A stretch of DNA of 64,000 nucleotides from NCBI RefSeq assembly GCF_000002235.5, contig NW_022145613.1, positions 991,001 to 1,055,000 on the forward strand. The letters are read 5' to 3'. Below are positions 1-10,443 of the stretch, piece after piece. Made by a program: the position numbers and the translations under genes. The notes beneath the pieces were generated by a model, which ran no database searches, had not been told where the DNA came from, and saw nothing but the letters and a program-made list of their open reading frames with translations. Every line of letters starts with the position of its first letter. The first letter of the stretch is position 1. Source of the stretch: Strongylocentrotus purpuratus. Its lineage: Eukaryota > Echinodermata > Echinoidea > Camarodonta > Strongylocentrotidae.

Positions 1-393
1 ATTGATTACAAGCTCTTGAGATTTAGAAGGACGTAGGTCTGGAAAGAATGAGGTCAGAGCTGTAGAAATAACAAAGGGACGTGATCAAGCAGTGTCAAAG
101 ATTAGCTGAAGAAAAATAAAAGACCTGATCATGATATAAGTATAGAATTTGCATCATCTCTCTATTGGAATTTTCAATTTTTCATGGACCAAGGAAATTA
201 TATATTGGTATAAGTTTTATAGCAAAGAATAATTTCTTTGAATTAATTCTATCAAATTTTCTGAATTGTGAGTTTGATCTTTTTTAAAAATAAAATTTGT
301 AGTCTACCTTGCAGGATATATTATCAATATCAACTGTTTTCTAAGTGGTAGGGTTAATTTTTAGTGAAATTGATCCCATGTAATGGTTTTATG

Positions 394-524
394 TAACACC
401 TCTGTCTCCATCTTTGTCTCCATCTCTTTCTGTTTCTATATCTTTAGCTGACTGTCTCTGTGTCTCTATCTCCCTACCTCTCCTTCCCTATGTCTCTTTG
501 TCTTTCTGTCTCTCTCATTCTCTG

Positions 525-562
<38 letters not shown>

Positions 563-675
563 ATGTCTGTCTGTCTGTCTTTCTCTGTCTCCCCTCCCCT
601 CTCCTCTTCTCCCTCTCCCCTCCCCTCTCCTCTTCTCCCTCTCCCCCTCTCCACCCTCTATCTCTTTGTTTCATT
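394..675. repeat. CT-rich simple sequence
   Basis: Pyrimidine-only tract built of TCTCTG, TCTC, TGTC and CCCTCTCC units. Open frames in it on both strands are serine/leucine or arginine/glutamate low complexity and are not genes. Confidence 0.95.
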
Positions 676-938
676 CCTACATATCATCATAAGTGCCATT
701 CAAGTAAAATTTAAAAAAAGTCCACTTGATAAATAACCTTCCTACCGGTATTTTGGTAATCGATATGAAGACTGTACAACCCTTTTAGCTCACCATGCTC
801 ACGCCATGCTCCGCCATATCTAACTATAAATCAAGAGTGACATAACCATTTTATGGTATCGACTCACGTTTACCCTTCCCAACAAAAAGCACTAAGTGTA
901 GCAGGTAGCATTACTGAACAAAATGTTATTGGAGTCCA

Positions 939-957
939 CCCCCCCCCCCCCCGCCCC
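939..957. repeat. C homopolymer run
   Basis: Fourteen C, one G, then five C. It is one of many long G or C homopolymers in the window (others near 2620, 11667, 13979, 17008, 17191, 37530 and 49742). Confidence 0.95.
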
Positions 958-1494
958 CACATTCATGGAATGAGAGAATAAAACCTTGATCAACTGAATG
1001 GTTAGCTACCTGTGACAGATCTTTAAAAATATATCTCTTTTTTTTAATGATAGAAAAGTGATTCAATTATGTATTGCATTGAATGTATTATCCACACAAT
1101 TTTCTTTCTTTGTGCTGAAATATTTTCCCTCAACATTTTGTTCACAAAAAAGATAGGGAAAATGATAATGATAATTGAGTACAGAGCGCAGAGTGTTGTT
1201 TGAAATGTTTAACGTAAAAAAATAAACAAAGAAATAGAAAGAGGAAGAAAGGACAAGACCTGTGATAATAACCTGTAATATTTGAAAGTAGAAAATCAAT
1301 ACATGTCACAAAGATGAAAAGTATTCTAACATAATAAACATAAAACCATTTCTTCTAGGTCATAAGTGTTCGGATTTCCGGTAAATTTTAATTGACGCAA
1401 CAGCTTCCCTTACCAAATTACAGTTTAAAATTACGTATCTATGACTGCAACAAAAATACTAACTTGTATTGATTGCAAACGGTCTGGTCTCTCA

Positions 1495-1575
1495 TGTCAT
1501 CTGCTTAGAGCTATAAGGGTGTCAATTAAGATGCTTTTACATGGAGTTAACATCTTTCTTGCACTCATCTGATGC
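1495..1575. mobile_element. Degenerate member of the ~80-bp GCCAGAAGG hairpin family
   Basis: The flanks TCATCTG and CATCTGATG, an AAGGGTGT block and a central TTTTACATGGAGTTAAC match the layout of the better copies at 25397 and 48441. The left arm has decayed, so this call depends on the family consensus. Confidence 0.5.
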
Positions 1576-2274
1576 TTCCCATTCCATTCCTTATATCAGT
1601 GCTTAGTATGGAAGTTTAAGGTTATTCAAAGCAGGGCTGTGTTATGCATCTGTTTCTGCATCAGACCTGGTGTCTCGGGATCACTTTAAGTTCACATTTA
1701 GTCCTAAAAAACTTTGAACTTAAGACTTTGTCTTCTTGAAATTGAATAAAAAAAGGTGGAATAACTCCAGTTAGGTGTCACTGAATGATCTTTCCGGTCG
1801 ATGTAAACGATGAAAAAAGGCACTATGTGATTGAAGATTTTTCTTATAAACTTTTATTGACAGGCACTCTCTAGTAGTTTGATATAAGTTTATCTTTGCT
1901 AGTCCTTTTTAATAAGTATAAATTGATGTTTCATTCAATGCAATTCAAATCTGTATTAATTAAAAACAATCAGGCATCAGAACACAAGTTAAATCATTCA
2001 CCACACTTATATTAACAGTATTTAAAAATAGCATTAAATAGTTTAAAACTACTGTACATAAAAAGAAAAAAATCAAAAAAATGCCATAAATTACAAATAA
2101 AATTGTGTAATCTTCAACATAAATAATATTCCAGTTTTCTGTACACAAATACTTTAATAGTCACAGACAGAGTGTCAATTAACATTGTGATATAGGCAAT
2201 CAATAAAAAATAATTTACTCATTCATTAGAAGCACGATGATACAAGTCTTGGATGTACTATTTAAACACTTTTA

Positions 2275-2502
2275 TATGGTGGCCCTGAAGGGACATCGCG
2301 AATAGACTAAATCGTGAAATATGCGATAAAATTCACGATATCGTCATTTTATCGCATATTTTTCACGAAGAAATTCACGAAATTGACGATATCGTGAACT
2401 TAATCGTGAACTTTTCACGATGAAATTGACGATATCGTGAATTTTATCGTGAAAAGTTCACGATATAAGTTCACGATATCGTCAATTTTATCGTGTACTC
2501 TC
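2275..2502 (+). repeat. Left outer domain of the foldback: CACGATATCGTG array
   Basis: Repeated palindromic cores of the form CACGATATCGTGAA alternate with TTTATCG/CGATAAAA spacers. The matching right domain is at 4149-4403, where a 12-bp unit (AGAGTACACGAT) is also present three times in tandem against once on the left. Confidence 0.85.
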
Positions 2503-2549
2503 CTGACGGGCGCTTCGTAAACAAACCAGCCCTAGCTGGGGGAGACAGA

Positions 2550-3996
2550 GAGAAGGAAAAAATGGAAGGGAAAGAGAAGATAAAAGGAAAGAAAGAATAA
2601 TAAGAAGAAAAGAGGGAAACGGGGGGGGGGGGGGGGGGGGGGGGGGGCGAAGGGCTCTTGCCTCCTCCTCACTCCCCCCCCTCCCGCCAAAAAATAAATC
2701 AAGAGAGAGAGAAGGAAAGGGAAACGGAAAGAGAAGATAAAAGGAAAGAAAGAAGAGGAAGAAGAAGAAAGAGGAAAACGGGGGAAGGGCGAAGGACTCT
2801 TGCCCCCCCTCACCCCCGCCAAAAAATAAATCAGAGAGAGAGAGAAAGGAAAGGGAAAGGGAAAGAGAAGATAAAAGGAAAGAAGAGAGAGAAGAAGAAG
2901 AAAGAGGGAAACGGGGGCAAAGGCTTTTGCCTCGTCCCCCGGCCCCCCGCCAAAAAATAAATAGAGAGAGAGAGAGAGAGGAAAGGGAAAGAGAAGAAAG
3001 AAAGAGAAAAACGAAAAAGAGGGAGAATAGGAAAGAAAGGAAAAGAAAGAAAAGAAAGGAGGCAAGAGCCCTTCGCCCCTTTTCCCTCTTTTCTTATTCT
3101 TTTTCCTCTTCTTTCTTTCCTTTTATATTTTCTTTCCCTCTCCCTTCTCTTTCCTTTATGGCGGGAGGGGGGAGGGGGAGGTAGAGCCTTTCGCCTTTCC
3201 CCCGTTTCCCTCTTTCCGTCTTCTTCTTTCTTTCCTTTTATATTTTCTTTCCCTTTCCCTTTCCCTTCTCTCTATCTCTCTCTCTCTCTCTCTATTTATT
3301 TGTTGGCGCGGGAGGGGGAGGAGGCAAGAGCCCCTCTTTTCTTCTTATTCTTCTTCCTTTCCTTTTTTATTCTCTTTCCCTTTCCCTTCTCTCTCTCTCT
3401 CTCTTATTTATTTTTTGGGCGGGGGGATGCAAGAGCCCTTCGCCCCCGTTTCCCTCTTTTCTTCTTCTTCTTCCTCTTCTTTCTTTCCTTTTATCTTCTC
3501 TTTCCCTTTCCCTTTCCCTTCTCTCTCTATCTCTTATTTATTTTTTTGGCGGGGGGTGGGGAGGGAGGAGGCAAGAGCCCTTCGCCCTTTCCCCGTTTCC
3601 CTCTTTCCTTCTTATTCCTCTTCTTTCTTTCCTTTTATATTTTTTTTTCTTTTCCCTTCTCTCTCTCTCTCTTTTATTTATGCGGGGGGGGGGGGGGGGG
3701 GGAGGCAAGAGGGGGGGGAGGTCAAAGAGCCCTTCCCCCTTATTCCTCTTCCCTCTTATTCTTTTCCCTTTCCTTCTCTTCTTCTCTCTCTCTCTCTCTC
3801 TCTCTCTATTTATTTTTTGGCGGGGGGGGGGGGGGAGGTAAGAGCCTTTCGCCCTTCCCCCGTTTCCTCCGTCTCCTTCTTCCTCTTCTTTCTTCCTTTT
3901 ATATTTTCTTTCCCTTTCCCTTTCCCTTCTCTCTCTCTTATTTATTTTTTGGCGGGGGGGGGGGGGGGGGAGTGAGGAGGAGGCAAGAGCCCTTCG

Positions 3997-4028
<32 letters not shown>

Positions 4029-4100
4029 TTTCCCTCTTATCTTCTTATTATTCTTTCTTTCCTTTTATCTTCTCTTTCCCTTTCCCTTTTTTCCTTCTCT
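2550..4100. repeat. Inner domain of the foldback: inverted ~130-bp low-complexity units
   Basis: Each unit carries a G run, the block GGGCGAAGGGCTCTTGCC, a CCGCCAAAAAATAAAT block and a long GA tract. Left-arm units fall near 2648, 2787 and 2919. Complementary units fall near 3066, 3184, 3329, 3433, 3575, 3727, 3842 and 3985. G or C runs of 15 to about 38 bases occur in several units. Long open frames across it are frame-tolerant low complexity (Phe/Leu/Ser or Arg/Lys/Glu) and should not be annotated as proteins. Confidence 0.9.
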
Positions 4101-4409
4101 CTGTCTCCCCCAGCTAGGGCTGGTTTTGTTTACGAAGCGCCCGTCAGGAGAGTACACGATAGAGTACACGATAGAGTACACGATAAAATTGACGATATCG
4201 TGAACTTTATATCGTGAACTTTTCACGATAAAATTCACGATATCGTCAATTTCATCGTGAAAAGTTCACGATAAAGTTCACGATATCGTCAATTTCGTGA
4301 ATTTCTTCGTGAAAAATATGCGATAAAATTGACGATATCGTGAATTTTATCGCATATTTTTCACGATTTAGTCTATTCGCGATGTCCCTTCAGGGCCACC
4401 ATACTTTTA

Positions 4410-5560
4410 ACATCATTCCTTGATGTGATGATATTTATAATCTAAGCATTTTATGATAGTGTTCTTATTGATCTATCGAAAATGAACGTTTATAGCCCTT
4501 TTCTTAAAATTCTTTGGATTTCAGTTGAACAATTTACTCACTTTTTCTGACCATATGAAAATATTAAGCAGCATGTTTAAAAATTCGGTTTAGAGATAAT
4601 CATTATGTATCTTTTAAGCAAGTGACAAAGTTATTGAAACATTTTAAAGCTTGAGACTTTACATCCTCCCTTTTAGATTCAAATTGTGCAATTGTAACAC
4701 AATGGTGATTTCAGGTATGAACAGAAGTTTGTTTCCATGAGATCATATCATGCAGGAGTGCCTGGAGGGAGAGTCACAATCAAAGTAGTTTGCTGCTGCT
4801 CACATAACGCTTTGGGTGTGAGATGATTTAATTAGATATCTCAACCACAAAAATGATCCTCTGTCAACATGAATATAAGTAGGTTCATTTCTTATTAAAG
4901 GTGTATGATTTGAACTCCCTGTGCTCCATATTCTCCCTCATTCTACGAAAATGAAAGTCAAGCTTTAAGCGATGTTTGAGTGATTCATATTCGTCTTGTT
5001 GTCATCCGATCATTATAGGTCATTGATATAGTTTACAGCTAGCCCACATGCGGGCGGCTCTCTCTCTCTCTCTACCTTCTTGACACAGATACATCCCTCC
5101 TGTATGACAACCTTAATGGGTCAAGAGATGAAACAACATTGTTTACTTTGTATATATGCTTTAAAGTCTTCATCCAACCATTTTCAATCAGCTGACAAAG
5201 GGAATGAAATGTTAGATCAAATTCAAAACACTTGGGAACCAAGTATCTGTGAAATTCTCTCTTTTTTGGCATATGAGCTTCTTTTTTCCAAGATTCCATG
5301 GGTTGCCAAAAATGTAATTCTATATTTTCTTTGCTGATGAATCAATGTTTTAAACTATTGCTTAGAGATTAGGGTAACAAGGAAAGGAGGCAAAGTACAA
5401 CTTTTGAGGTATGACTTAATTGATTGATTATTTAAACATTGTTAATGAATTTTACCAGCCTGTTTATTATATCCATGTCTGCAAAGATGATAATGGATAA
5501 TCTCCAATTGAATTACTTTGAAAGTAAATATATCATTTCCAGGGAGGCACGGGCTCTTCT
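4410..5560. other. Intergenic or intronic stretch without recognised features
   Basis: AT-rich sequence with a short CT run at 5060-5073. The overlapping opposite-strand open frames at 5072-5337 are shadows of each other and match nothing I know. Confidence 0.5.
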
Positions 5561-5563
5561 GAG

Positions 5564-5760
5564 ATATCTTAGATAGATAGATAGATAGATAATTTATTGG
5601 TCCATATTCAAAAACATAGAAAATTGGCCTCCACTGGCAGCACATAAACACAATTCAAAGTAGTAACAAAATAATTGATATGTCACATAATGTACATAAA
5701 TTCACACGAGATCATGACATTAACAAAAAGCATAAGTATAAATTACATAGTAATAGGGAA
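5564..5760 (-). mobile_element. LINE 3' end with GATA/TATC microsatellite tail
   Basis: Read on the minus strand, a sequence ending CCAATAAAT runs into about five TATC units (5571-5592 on plus). Many CR1/L2-like LINEs and SINEs borrowing their tails end in such a microsatellite. It probably belongs with the reverse-transcriptase tail at 6514-6975, giving one roughly 1.4 kb 3' LINE fragment later interrupted by the MITE at 6046-6353. Confidence 0.55.
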
Positions 5761-5819
5761 AACTTAAGAAAGAAGTCGACATTCAAAGATTGAGAAGTGA
5801 GAAAAAAGTCGTAAGGAGA

Positions 5820-6002
5820 CTGAGGAGCAAAAATAGTAATAAGAGAGAGAGGGGAGAGGGGGAAAGAGACAGAGAGGGAGAGGAGAGATAGAGAGAGAGA
5901 GAGAGATAGAGGGAGAGAGAGAGAAAGATAGGAACGAAAGGTGGACGTAAGGAGAGAAGAGGGTATAAATAGAGGGAGGGGAAAGAAAAGGAAAGGAAGG
6001 GG
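5820..6002. repeat. GA-rich simple sequence
   Basis: Purine tract of GAGA, GGGAGA and GAAAG units inside the LINE 3' region. The minus-strand open frames here (5764-6198) are low-complexity Leu/Ser/Pro. Confidence 0.85.
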
Positions 6003-6045
6003 GACGAGTTATACACGACACATGTAACTGTCTATCTGAGAGGTA

Positions 6046-6353
6046 ATAGACCAGTTTCGCAGTGTATCCATGTTGAATGCGCAGGTCTCCGCGAAGTGCG
6101 CGGACACGAATGACTCCTCCCACCCGCCAGGAACAATCGTATTCCAACAGGCAGAATGCGAGTTGCACACGAAAGACGCTACCAGGCTGGCAATACATTA
6201 GAGCTCGCCCAACCTAGCAACATCCAACGTACGCAACTCACACCCCGCCCACCAAAACACAACCACTCCCAACGGTGAATGGAGCCACCCGCATCCAGGC
6301 ACCCCGACAAAGACCCGCGCACCCAACCCGAACCCACTGCGAAACTGGTCCAT
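6046..6353. mobile_element. GC-rich MITE, 308 bp, TA-flanked
   Basis: Terminal inverted repeats read ATAGACCAGTTTCGCAGTG on the left and its near-perfect complement on the right (one difference). A TA dinucleotide sits outside each end (6044-6045 and 6354-6355), as expected of Tc1/mariner-type insertion. Subterminal similarity continues inward (GCGCAGGTCT against GCGCGGGTCT). The interior is far richer in G and C than the neighbourhood and has no open frame. It lies inside what appears to be the 3' untranslated part of a LINE, so it inserted later. Confidence 0.75.
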
Positions 6354-6513
6354 TATGTTGCACATTTTAAAAAACCGGCTTTATGGTACTAATTATGCGT
6401 AACAACAGAGCAGAGGCAAGATTGAACGGTGGGTCAATTGGCAGGTGTTAGAGTTACAAGGAAAATATAAATATATAACTGGCTAACTGGCTGGCAAGAG
6501 ACTTTCAAAAGGG

Positions 6514-6975
6514 TCATCGCTTGACATTAGCATTGAACATATGAATGACATTCGGTACAAAGGATTGTCTGTAACGACAGCGGTTGCTCCTCGGTACGTG
6601 TAGGCGAATACCTGAGCGATTGAATCCAAAGAAATGATGTAATGGATGTGATGGGTCATTCATTATTGTGTGAACTTTAAGTAACATACGTTTTTCATAC
6701 ACAGTACTGATAGGGGGAAGATCTGAATAAATTAACCGCTGGGCAATTTTCCTGGGTCTATCTAACTTTCTCCGATTTTGTTTTGAAAGATTACCAAAAG
6801 TGCACAAAAAATTGAATGTCAGGATACTCTGTATAAGAGATTGGTAGAAGAGAACTAGAATCCTATTATCCACATGAAATTCCTTTAGTTTCCTTAGAAA
6901 GTATAACCTTTGACTCGCCTTGCCTGCTACGATTTGGGTGTTCCTATTCCAGTTAAGTTTATTATCAACATCTTG
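6514..6975 (-). mobile_element. Truncated non-LTR retrotransposon (LINE), C-terminal part of reverse transcriptase ORF
   Basis: The minus strand encodes about 150 residues with the characteristic tail of CR1/RTE/jockey-like LINE polymerases: VDNKLNWN, KASQRLYFLRKLKEF, LFYQSLIQSILTF, then DPSHPLHHFF and a basic C-terminus. The catalytic YxDD region lies further upstream in the family and is absent, so the copy is 5'-truncated, as is usual for LINEs. The open frame continues upstream to 7161, but those residues do not resemble reverse transcriptase and are probably host intron read in frame. The copy cannot be active. Confidence 0.85.
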
Positions 6976-7204
6976 GATACCACATAGAGAATATTTCATA
7001 TATAGAGAGCAGTACAGGTGTGGAATAGAACATAGTTCACAGTACTTTTGTAAATACTTGATGCTACCTTTAAAGAGCCTTGCCCTCATTTTATCACTCT
7101 CATGTCTGTAAGTGGCGATAGCTGGAAGAAAGCTGGAAGGCGGGTACTCTCTTGATCTCAATACTCATCTCCCTGCCCTGAAAACAGAGACACGTCCACA
7201 TGGT

Positions 7205-7280
7205 ATCACCTGCTGAGTGCCAGAAGGGCTTTAAGTCATATCCTTTTACATGGACTTAACGCCCTTTGGGTTATCAAAAC
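7205..7280. mobile_element. ~80-bp GCCAGAAGG hairpin element
   Basis: GCCAGAAGGGC and GCCCTTTGGG arms face each other around a TTTTACATGGACTTAA centre. It is a diverged member of the family whose best copies are at 25397-25477 and 48441-48520. Confidence 0.65.
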
Positions 7281-9179
7281 ATAGTCATGATATAGAAACA
7301 TGTTGTACATGAGACATCTCAATAGATCAGCTCCCACCTGTGCCTTAAAGTGGCTGTATTTGATATCATTCTAATTGACATATGAGGTGTTTTGACTGTG
7401 ATAGAAGGGGTATATGTGACATTGTTTCAAGAGAGAAGCAGGATCAATGATATTACTACTTTTATAGGGAGTCAGTCAACATCTCAGATTGAAATTGCGC
7501 TATGTCAGATGTTGTGGCAACAGCCTAAATCAGACAGTGCTCGGTTACTTCAAAAAGTTGAAGTGGTATAGATTTTGCTTTTTATGTCCATTGGGCATTT
7601 AGTATTCTCCTTGCTAGAAACTTTTACTCTCTTCTTTCCAAGTTTTAAAAGATGGATTTGCATGCTGTACCAACAGAGGAAATACTTCAGAAGATACTTC
7701 ATACTAAAACTCAAAAGAGAGAAAAGAAAATTTGAAGGGTATCAAGATGATGAAATTGCTATGTTAATATCTACTGTAGACTGTGAAGCAAGAGAGGAAG
7801 CACTAAGGGTCAATCAAGGTCAATCATGTGTACTTAGCATTTCATTTTGTCATTTAATATATCCTAGTGACCTCTTCATTCCCTTATTGACAAAATCATT
7901 TATAAGACCAGCACACAATATTAAAGGCATTGTTTAACAATGTTAAATCTAAGATGCATGGCCCTACGTGTTATCAGTGTCTGTGATATGGTGTATTATT
8001 GAAGCTCTTAAAAAATTGTGCTTCAAAATGATCATGAAGTGCCTCAGAAAAGTAAAAATGTTTGAGTGTTATAAAACAAATTCTGACATCTCTAATTTCT
8101 TTTATAGATATCTTGATAATCAGACAGGCGATTGGCTGGTAAAAGTCACAGGATACATGTATAAACTAAAGGCTTATAATTATGATTGCAACATGAGCTA
8201 AATCCAAGACATTTTTTTTAAGAACAAGCAATGATTTGGGCATCTGCTGTGTTTTTTAGTTGAGTATATAACCTTGGTGATGTATGTAGTACAACTAACA
8301 GTTTGTATTTCAAGCATTGGTCAGTAGCTTGGATGCTAGATGTCTGCTTTTTCAGAGCATCCTATGTCTCTTTATCAGCTGATCTACATTACATTGATAC
8401 ACTTTTATTTCATTCCGGCATCGGTATAGACTCCATGTACCTTACTCTGTCCAAAATGTTGGGTGAACAATTGCCCATCATGAGGGTAATTATGTGTATG
8501 ACCAAATTTGGGGCCAACATTTATGCCCAACTTGGTTAAATTGTTTCACAAATCGAAGTTATATTTTGCTTTAAATTGAGTGAAGAACACCTGAGTTAGG
8601 ATTTAAATTGCCCCAAACTATACAACTGACCTTTGCAAAGCGTTGCATGTATCTCTACAGATGATGCTAGGGTGTGGGGTAGGATCTTTAATCAAATCAT
8701 TTGATCACCTTTCTTGCCTTAATGTAATGGAGTTTACTTTGCTTTAGACTTCCATGAATACGTTGGTCTGGATTTCATCTTAAGGAGGCCAGAAATCCTT
8801 GAAATTGTGTCTGGTTTTCTTCCCAACGAGGGCAGTGGTTTAATTTGTCTAACCCTCGCGTCTCCTAGATGCTATGCTAATGAACTCATATTAGATTGAT
8901 ATCTCTACACTATTTGCATTGTCCACCTTGAATTTGTTTTAATTCCCCTTTATTTACTTCCCTTTTCTTTTCTTCTGCTGCAAGAAAAATGCAATTTTCA
9001 TTTGCAGGAATAGTTTGGGAATTTTATATGTTTAGGAGTGTGATTCTCCTGTAGCGATATATATTGCACTCTTTATTTTTATTTACCTCACTTTGATATT
9101 TGTTATAAGTTTTTTGAGCTTTCTGGAGCTAAGTTCCTCTCCACTCCCTATTACATCTGTCAAGGTATAGTCTTCATTC

Positions 9180-9300
9180 ATGTTTTCTTTCTCTTCTCCT
9201 CCCCATCCTCTTCTCTGTTCTATTTATCCTCTCTCATTCTCCCTCTCTCATTCTCCCTCTCTCTTGCTTTCTCTATTTCAATCCCTTCTATTTTTCATAT
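9180..9300. repeat. CT-rich tract
   Basis: Repeated CTCTCATTCTCCCT units. Confidence 0.8.
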
Positions 9301-10119
9301 TTTTCTTTTCAGTTAGTAAACGTCTTTATTTTCTTATAATTTGATTTCAATGCTCTTTTTAGTCTATTTTTCATAGTAATGTCAAGTTTCTGCTTACGTT
9401 TCCTCAAATTCTCTCCATCGCTAAGAGTTTTTCCTAAGTCACAGAGTAATTAGTGAGATGGGAATTGATAAGATCTTTTCCAAACTAGGTCATGAGACAA
9501 TCCATTGGAAAGATTCGTTCAGGATCCTATTAATGACCTGATTATACTTTGTGAATGAGAATGAGACCAAAGGGGAAAGATTATATCAAAGTTAGACCCC
9601 ATTTTAATCAGGCCATGTAATGTAAAACCCCTCTGAGATCAATCAACGCTTCGTCTTATTCCCTTAATAACGCCAAACATCCTATAGTGTGTCTCTTAGA
9701 TTTCCAGCCACTTTATGTTTCTGAAATTGTTTTTGAAACATAATGAAAATTTTGTCAAGTCATTAGTTATCTAAATGACTTTCTGAAATTCTACGCTGTC
9801 TATTCAAGCACATTAGTTGCTCTTAGATCTATATTGATCTTTGAAAATCTATGTGAAATACCAAGTAATATCCACATAGCTGTATGGTGTGGTTAAAAGA
9901 ATGCTAAAAAAATAGGAAAATAGTATATCATTAAGACCATCTGTGCTGTTGTGGAGCACTATTAATTAATAATTAATATTAATTCATAGTAGAACGGTCC
10001 ACCTTGAAAAGTTACAGGTAGGTTTTAGCAGTATATAATTTGATCATCGCAGAGTATATGTATCAAAGGTTCTTTTAATCTAATTAGTTTTCTTGGAATA
10101 GGCAATCAGGCAATCACCA

Positions 10120-10268
10120 TCTGTCTCTTCATTCAAAAAGGGACTTAAAAACATTTCTTTTTTGTAATCCAGATTTTAGGATTCTGTAAGTTTTCTTCTT
10201 GTTGTAAGCACTTTGGGCTGCTCTGGGAAAAGCGCAGTATATAAATAATGATATAATGATAATAATGT
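10120..10268 (+). mobile_element. L2/CR1-like LINE 3' tail
   Basis: One frame reads SSFKKGLKNISFL and then stops, the usual extreme C-terminus of L2/CR1-like reverse transcriptases. It is followed by the conserved 3' motif GGGAAAAGCGCAGTATATAA and a degenerate TAA/TGA microsatellite tail. It could also be a SINE that shares this tail. Only the last ~150 bases of the element are present. Confidence 0.7.
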
Positions 10269-10361
10269 TATTCATGACAGAGCCTTGAGAAATGTTGATG
10301 ATGGTTTGTTTATGTTGTTTGTAAGTGAAATAGGGATTGGGAGATGGCAGGGAGGAACAAA

Positions 10362-10443
10362 CTATCAGTTAGAAGCCAGAAAGGCATTAACTCATACACT
10401 TTAACAGAGTTAACGCCGTAATTCTGGCTCCAAACAGACGAAA
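10362..10443. mobile_element. ~80-bp GCCAGAAGG hairpin element
   Basis: AAGCCAGAAAGGCATTAACT on the left faces AGTTAACGCC and TTCTGGCTCCAAACAGACGA on the right. Stem arms are about 30 bases with a short loop. Confidence 0.8.

Larger units (their letters stand above)
2275..4403. mobile_element. TU-like foldback DNA transposon, non-autonomous, 2.13 kb
   Basis: The ends are exact inverted copies, starting TATGGTGGCCCTGAAGGGAC and finishing with its complement. The flanking bases give CTTTTA on both sides (2269-2274 and 4404-4409), or an 8-bp ACTTTTAT/ACTTTTAA pair with one mismatch if the element is trimmed by one base. From the outside in, each arm has an outer domain of about 230 bp made of tandem degenerate TTCACGATATCGTGAA-type units, a 48-bp non-repetitive joint that includes GCGCTTCGTAAACAAA, and an inner domain of units of about 130 bp (purine-rich on the left arm, pyrimidine-rich on the right). 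The inner units are unequal, about 3 on the left and 8 on the right, and switch orientation near 3060. No transposase is present. Outer and inner domains built of tandem repeats are the known design of sea urchin TU foldback elements. I infer membership from structure only. Confidence 0.8.

Noticed and set aside
2532-4217. Long open frames (up to 305 residues) in the foldback interior
   Set aside because: They translate purine/pyrimidine tracts and G/C runs into Phe/Leu/Ser or Arg/Lys/Glu low complexity, overlap in several frames, and contain no domain.
6976-7161. N-terminal part of the 215-residue minus-strand frame as reverse transcriptase
   Set aside because: Only the portion below about 6975 resembles LINE polymerase. 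The rest has no RT motifs and probably is flanking sequence in frame.
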